Below, piece by piece: positions 4,285 through 7,110 of a stretch of DNA of 7,110 nt (its first letter is position 1; each line of letters begins with the position of its first letter). The notes under the pieces are model-generated. The model was not told where the DNA came from. It ran no database searches and saw only the letters and a program-made list of their open reading frames with translations. Origin of the DNA: Microcaldota archaeon (GTDB taxonomy: Archaea; Micrarchaeota; Micrarchaeia; Burarchaeales; JACQQB01); assembly GCA_016207225.1 (NCBI GenBank), contig JACQQB010000031.1, positions 1-7,110 on the forward strand, read 5' to 3'. Both the position numbers and the translations under genes were made by a program.

Positions 4285-7008
4285 GTGAAAAGTATGAATG
4301 TAAAGAGAATTGCGGCCTTAGCTGCTGGGACAGCATTACTAAGTATGAGCTTAGTAGCAGCTGACGTGACCTTCCAAAATCAGCAGGTCATTAATCAGAA
4401 TGGTCAGCCAGTAGTGAAGGTTGTAGTTGGAGCAAACGCTCAAGCATCAGACGGTGTTGCAGCAGCAAACATTGCAGCAACAATTGGTAACATGGCATTT
4501 AAGAGCCAGACCATAACCGCAACAGTACAAGGTCAAGCAACTTGTGCAGTTGACGCAGCAGCAAGCGGTGCAGCAGGCACATGTGCTATAAGCAACGAGA
4601 AGGTTACATTAGAAGTAACTTTACCAGGCGTTGTAAGTGGTGCATACAAGTTCAGCACTCTGATCAACGACTATGCTGATAAATTCGTTGCTGACAGACA
4701 GACAGTCGGCGATGCAGGCGCAAGTGTAGCTAATAACTACTCAACAAACAATGAAATTAAACCAACATTGTCATTAACTCCTCCAGCTGAAACAGCAAGG
4801 ACAACTGGTGTAGACGCAGACCAAACAGGTAATCCACCTGGTTTGAAAATACAGGGATCTGATTTCTCACCATTGCAAAGTTCAACTTTGCGTGACCCAC
4901 AGGCTGGTAACTCATACACTGAAGAACAGAGAGTATGGGTAGGTGCAGCAACTCAGTATGATGACGTGTTGAGACAGGTTGTATCTAAATCTGGTGGCAG
5001 AGTCCCAACAACAACTCTAGCATATGTTGTCGACTTCACACATGACTCATATGGTGTACCAGTATCAACTTGTACAAGCTACAACAGCACAACAATTTGT
5101 TCTGAAAACGATCTAACAGACAGGCACAGAGTCCCAGTTAAATTCTTGGGTGAGGACTGGATCATCAGTCAATTAACTCCTCCAGGAGGCTTAACAGCAA
5201 CTGGTAACTCACAGCCCGGTACTGTAACAATCAACTTCACCAACAATGAACTTGGTAAGAGATCCCAAGGTACTGCAAGAGGTACAGTTGGTTTAGCAAA
5301 AGAGAGCGCATACGGTGTTATCAAAGTAGGTGAAAACCTATCCGCTGGAGCATACTCTGTGAAACTAGTCGATATTACACTAGGTAACACAGCAGCTGAC
5401 CAGAGGGCATCATTCGAAATATATGATGCAAATGGTGTAAAGGTAAAAGAAGACCAACAGGCACCAGGAGGTACATACACCTTCAATGCACCAGATGGCT
5501 CAAAGGTTAGAGTCCGTGTATATAAGACAAACCCAGGTTATACCTTGGCAGCTAAATGGGCAGAATTGGCCATTTACTCTCAGGAAGTAACTCTATCTGA
5601 TAACTCACAAATTGACAATGCTGAGAACAGATACTGGAAATCCTATATATATTGGTCAAACAACCCAAACAACAACAACGTACCAACCTTGAAGACAATA
5701 ATAATACAAAACGAGGACCCAACAAGTTCCACATTGAAATTACAGAAGGGTGGAACAATCAACCTGATTGGTAAACCAGCAATCATGCAATTGCAGTTTG
5801 ATGGAACTGACTTAGCAGATCCAGCTGACTACGATGGTATAACCTACACATTGACACAAACAACGCTATCCTTCCTGAACACGACAAGCCAATGTCAAAC
5901 TGGTAACCAGAGTACATTCTTGTTAGTAAGCTCTGGAAAGACCGATGCATTCAGTGGTTCTTTACTACCAGGAACTGTGCAACAGTTCTTCATTGACATG
6001 CAAATAAGGGCAAGTGGAGCAGGTGTCGGTGCAGCAGTTGAAGTATATGCATTGCAGAGTGGTCAAAGTTGTTACACAAGAAACCAACTCGCTTTAGCAG
6101 TACTTAACACAACCAACGCAACCTTCAACTACCAACCAGGAGACGGTAACAATGAAGTAATTACCTGGAGACCATCAATTGGTGCAGGTAACACAACATT
6201 GAACCAAAACTCTAACATACAATTGAGGGAAATCACAATGACCTTGACACAAACTGGTTTTGCAGCAGTTGACCTGTACGTAAACAATGAGTCTGGATCA
6301 TTTGCATTTAGCAACTCATCCACGACCAACAAAGGTTTATACAGACCAACCACAAGCACTGCAACTGGTTCGGGTATGGGTCCAGCATACACTGGAGTAA
6401 GCGCAGCACAGAGCGTTGACCCAGGATATGTGACTGAAAGAGGATCTGTATTCAATGGTCAGTCAACAACCTCCGCACAAATCAAGGGCGCTAAGAAAGT
6501 AGCAAACGCAGTTTACTTCCTTAAGACTGCAGGTTCAAGCCCATCAGCACCAGTGCAAGTAACACTAGGTGAGGGTGAATCATCCTCATTAGGTTCTGGT
6601 GTAACAGTTAAAGTGAAAACTATAACTGAAACAGTTGGCGCATGTACCGCAGCAGGTGGATCAGCAGCATGTTCAGTTGACCAGAGTGGAGTATCAGCAT
6701 TACTCTCAACTGGTAAAGCAAGTGAACAAGTTGTAACAAGATTCCCAGTGGAAGCAAACTTGGTAGTCCTTGACAGCGATGCAGGCGGTGTTGCAAACGT
6801 GATCTCAGTTGGAGGTCCAGCAGTCAACACAATAACCAAGCAAGCAGTTACTGGTTCAGCACTTGACCCAGACAAAGACGCAAGTGCATGGGCAGACGGT
6901 AAAGTATATGCCCAAAAGATCGGTAACACGATAGTAGTTGCTGGTGGATCAGCCAGTGACACAATGGAAGCAGCAAAGCGCTTCATAGCTGGATTGCAAC
7001 AACAGTAA
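4285..7008 (+). CDS. S-layer glycoprotein-like surface lattice protein
   Basis: A 907-residue exported protein. Residues 1-26 form a signal peptide (basic MKSMNVKR, hydrophobic core, ending SLVAA). The mature N-terminus (about 27-75) contains VVVGANAQASDGVAAANIA, the style of the archaeal S-layer N-terminal domain. The C-terminus (about 823-904) contains VISVGGPAVN and VVAGGSASDTMEAAKRFI, matching the S-layer C-terminal domain style of Methanococcales and DPANN archaea. The middle is beta-rich, with a conserved-looking section near 340-435 (GVIKVGENLSAG, FEIYDANG, KWAELAI). Composition is high in Ala, Thr, Asn, Gly and Ser. Eleven N-X-S/T sequons occur (N151, 267, 317, 351, 532, 541, 608, 611, 636, 668, 677). 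Eight cysteines fall in four close or paired sets (87/100, 263/272, 537/596, 787/796), suggesting disulfides. There is no C-terminal membrane anchor. The GTG start is fixed by a good Shine-Dalgarno site and an in-frame stop just upstream. Frequent use of GCA, ACA, GGT and AAC codons suggests high expression. It is probably transcribed alone. Confidence 0.95.
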   Translation: MKSMNVKRIAALAAGTALLSMSLVAADVTFQNQQVINQNGQPVVKVVVGANAQASDGVAAANIAATIGNMAFKSQTITATVQGQATCAVDAAASGAAGTCAISNEKVTLEVTLPGVVSGAYKFSTLINDYADKFVADRQTVGDAGASVANNYSTNNEIKPTLSLTPPAETARTTGVDADQTGNPPGLKIQGSDFSPLQSSTLRDPQAGNSYTEEQRVWVGAATQYDDVLRQVVSKSGGRVPTTTLAYVVDFTHDSYGVPVSTCTSYNSTTICSENDLTDRHRVPVKFLGEDWIISQLTPPGGLTATGNSQPGTVTINFTNNELGKRSQGTARGTVGLAKESAYGVIKVGENLSAGAYSVKLVDITLGNTAADQRASFEIYDANGVKVKEDQQAPGGTYTFNAPDGSKVRVRVYKTNPGYTLAAKWAELAIYSQEVTLSDNSQIDNAENRYWKSYIYWSNNPNNNNVPTLKTIIIQNEDPTSSTLKLQKGGTINLIGKPAIMQLQFDGTDLADPADYDGITYTLTQTTLSFLNTTSQCQTGNQSTFLLVSSGKTDAFSGSLLPGTVQQFFIDMQIRASGAGVGAAVEVYALQSGQSCYTRNQLALAVLNTTNATFNYQPGDGNNEVITWRPSIGAGNTTLNQNSNIQLREITMTLTQTGFAAVDLYVNNESGSFAFSNSSTTNKGLYRPTTSTATGSGMGPAYTGVSAAQSVDPGYVTERGSVFNGQSTTSAQIKGAKKVANAVYFLKTAGSSPSAPVQVTLGEGESSSLGSGVTVKVKTITETVGACTAAGGSAACSVDQSGVSALLSTGKASEQVVTRFPVEANLVVLDSDAGGVANVISVGGPAVNTITKQAVTGSALDPDKDASAWADGKVYAQKIGNTIVVAGGSASDTMEAAKRFIAGLQQQ

Positions 7009-7045
7009 GGGTTCCAAACCCTTCCTTTTTTTATTTTTTATTTTT
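7007..7045 (+). terminator. Hairpin plus poly-T terminator of the S-layer gene
   Basis: AAGGGTT (7007-7013) pairs perfectly with AACCCTT (7017-7023) around a CCA loop. After two C residues come T-runs of 7, 6 and 5 separated by single A residues (7026-7045). Archaeal termination depends mainly on T-tracts, which are strong here. The stem starts inside the TAA stop codon, so it can fold only once the ribosome has left. The last 65 bases of the window hold nothing else I can support. Confidence 0.75.
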
Positions 7046-7110
7046 CTTTTCTCATTCTCTAAACTTTTTTCAGCACTAGTTTTACCCCATTAAAAAACAC
7101 AAAGTATTTA

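Noticed and set aside
5821..6260. Possible internal repeat in the S-layer protein (TLTQT at residues 522-526 and 653-657)
   Set aside because: Only five residues match and the surrounding sequence does not align, so a domain duplication cannot be supported by eye.

Overview
The window looks archaeal. Gene starts are preceded by TATA/BRE-type promoter elements about 25 bp from the expected transcript start. Two of the three large genes lack a Shine-Dalgarno site and appear leaderless. The largest exported protein carries the signature ends of an archaeal S-layer protein of the Methanococcales/DPANN type. The lipoprotein and S-layer sequence styles suggest a DPANN-like archaeon (Micrarchaeota/Diapherotrites type). 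That placement is an inference by eye, not a search result.

Layout. (1) Positions 1-1070, minus strand: a 5'-complete, 3'-truncated gene for a secreted lipoprotein-like protein. It has a Cys lipobox, a DxDxDGxxD loop, a five-Cys cluster and a C-terminal beta-rich stalk-like domain. It runs off the left edge, so no stop codon is visible. (2) Positions 1071-1176: a short divergent promoter region. (3) Positions 1177-3903, plus strand: a 908-residue protein joining about ten membrane segments to two CDC48/VAT-type AAA+ ATPase domains. (4) Positions 3904-4284: a 381-bp non-coding stretch. It holds a duplicated TATA-like 12-mer, a possible 30-codon leaderless ORF or small RNA, a perfect 16-bp palindrome, a strong BRE/TATA promoter, and a leader of about 125 nt that can fold with the Shine-Dalgarno site in a hairpin loop. 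(5) Positions 4285-7008, plus strand: a 907-residue S-layer glycoprotein-like gene starting at GTG. (6) A hairpin/poly-T terminator begins at the stop codon of that gene.

All three large genes concern the cell envelope: a surface lipoprotein, a membrane-embedded unfoldase and the main surface-lattice protein. A working idea, which is inference only, is that the membrane AAA+ protein handles envelope or membrane protein quality control while the S-layer gene is expressed separately from its own strong promoter. The most unusual items are the polytopic membrane fusion to a double AAA+ ATPase and the structured S-layer leader.
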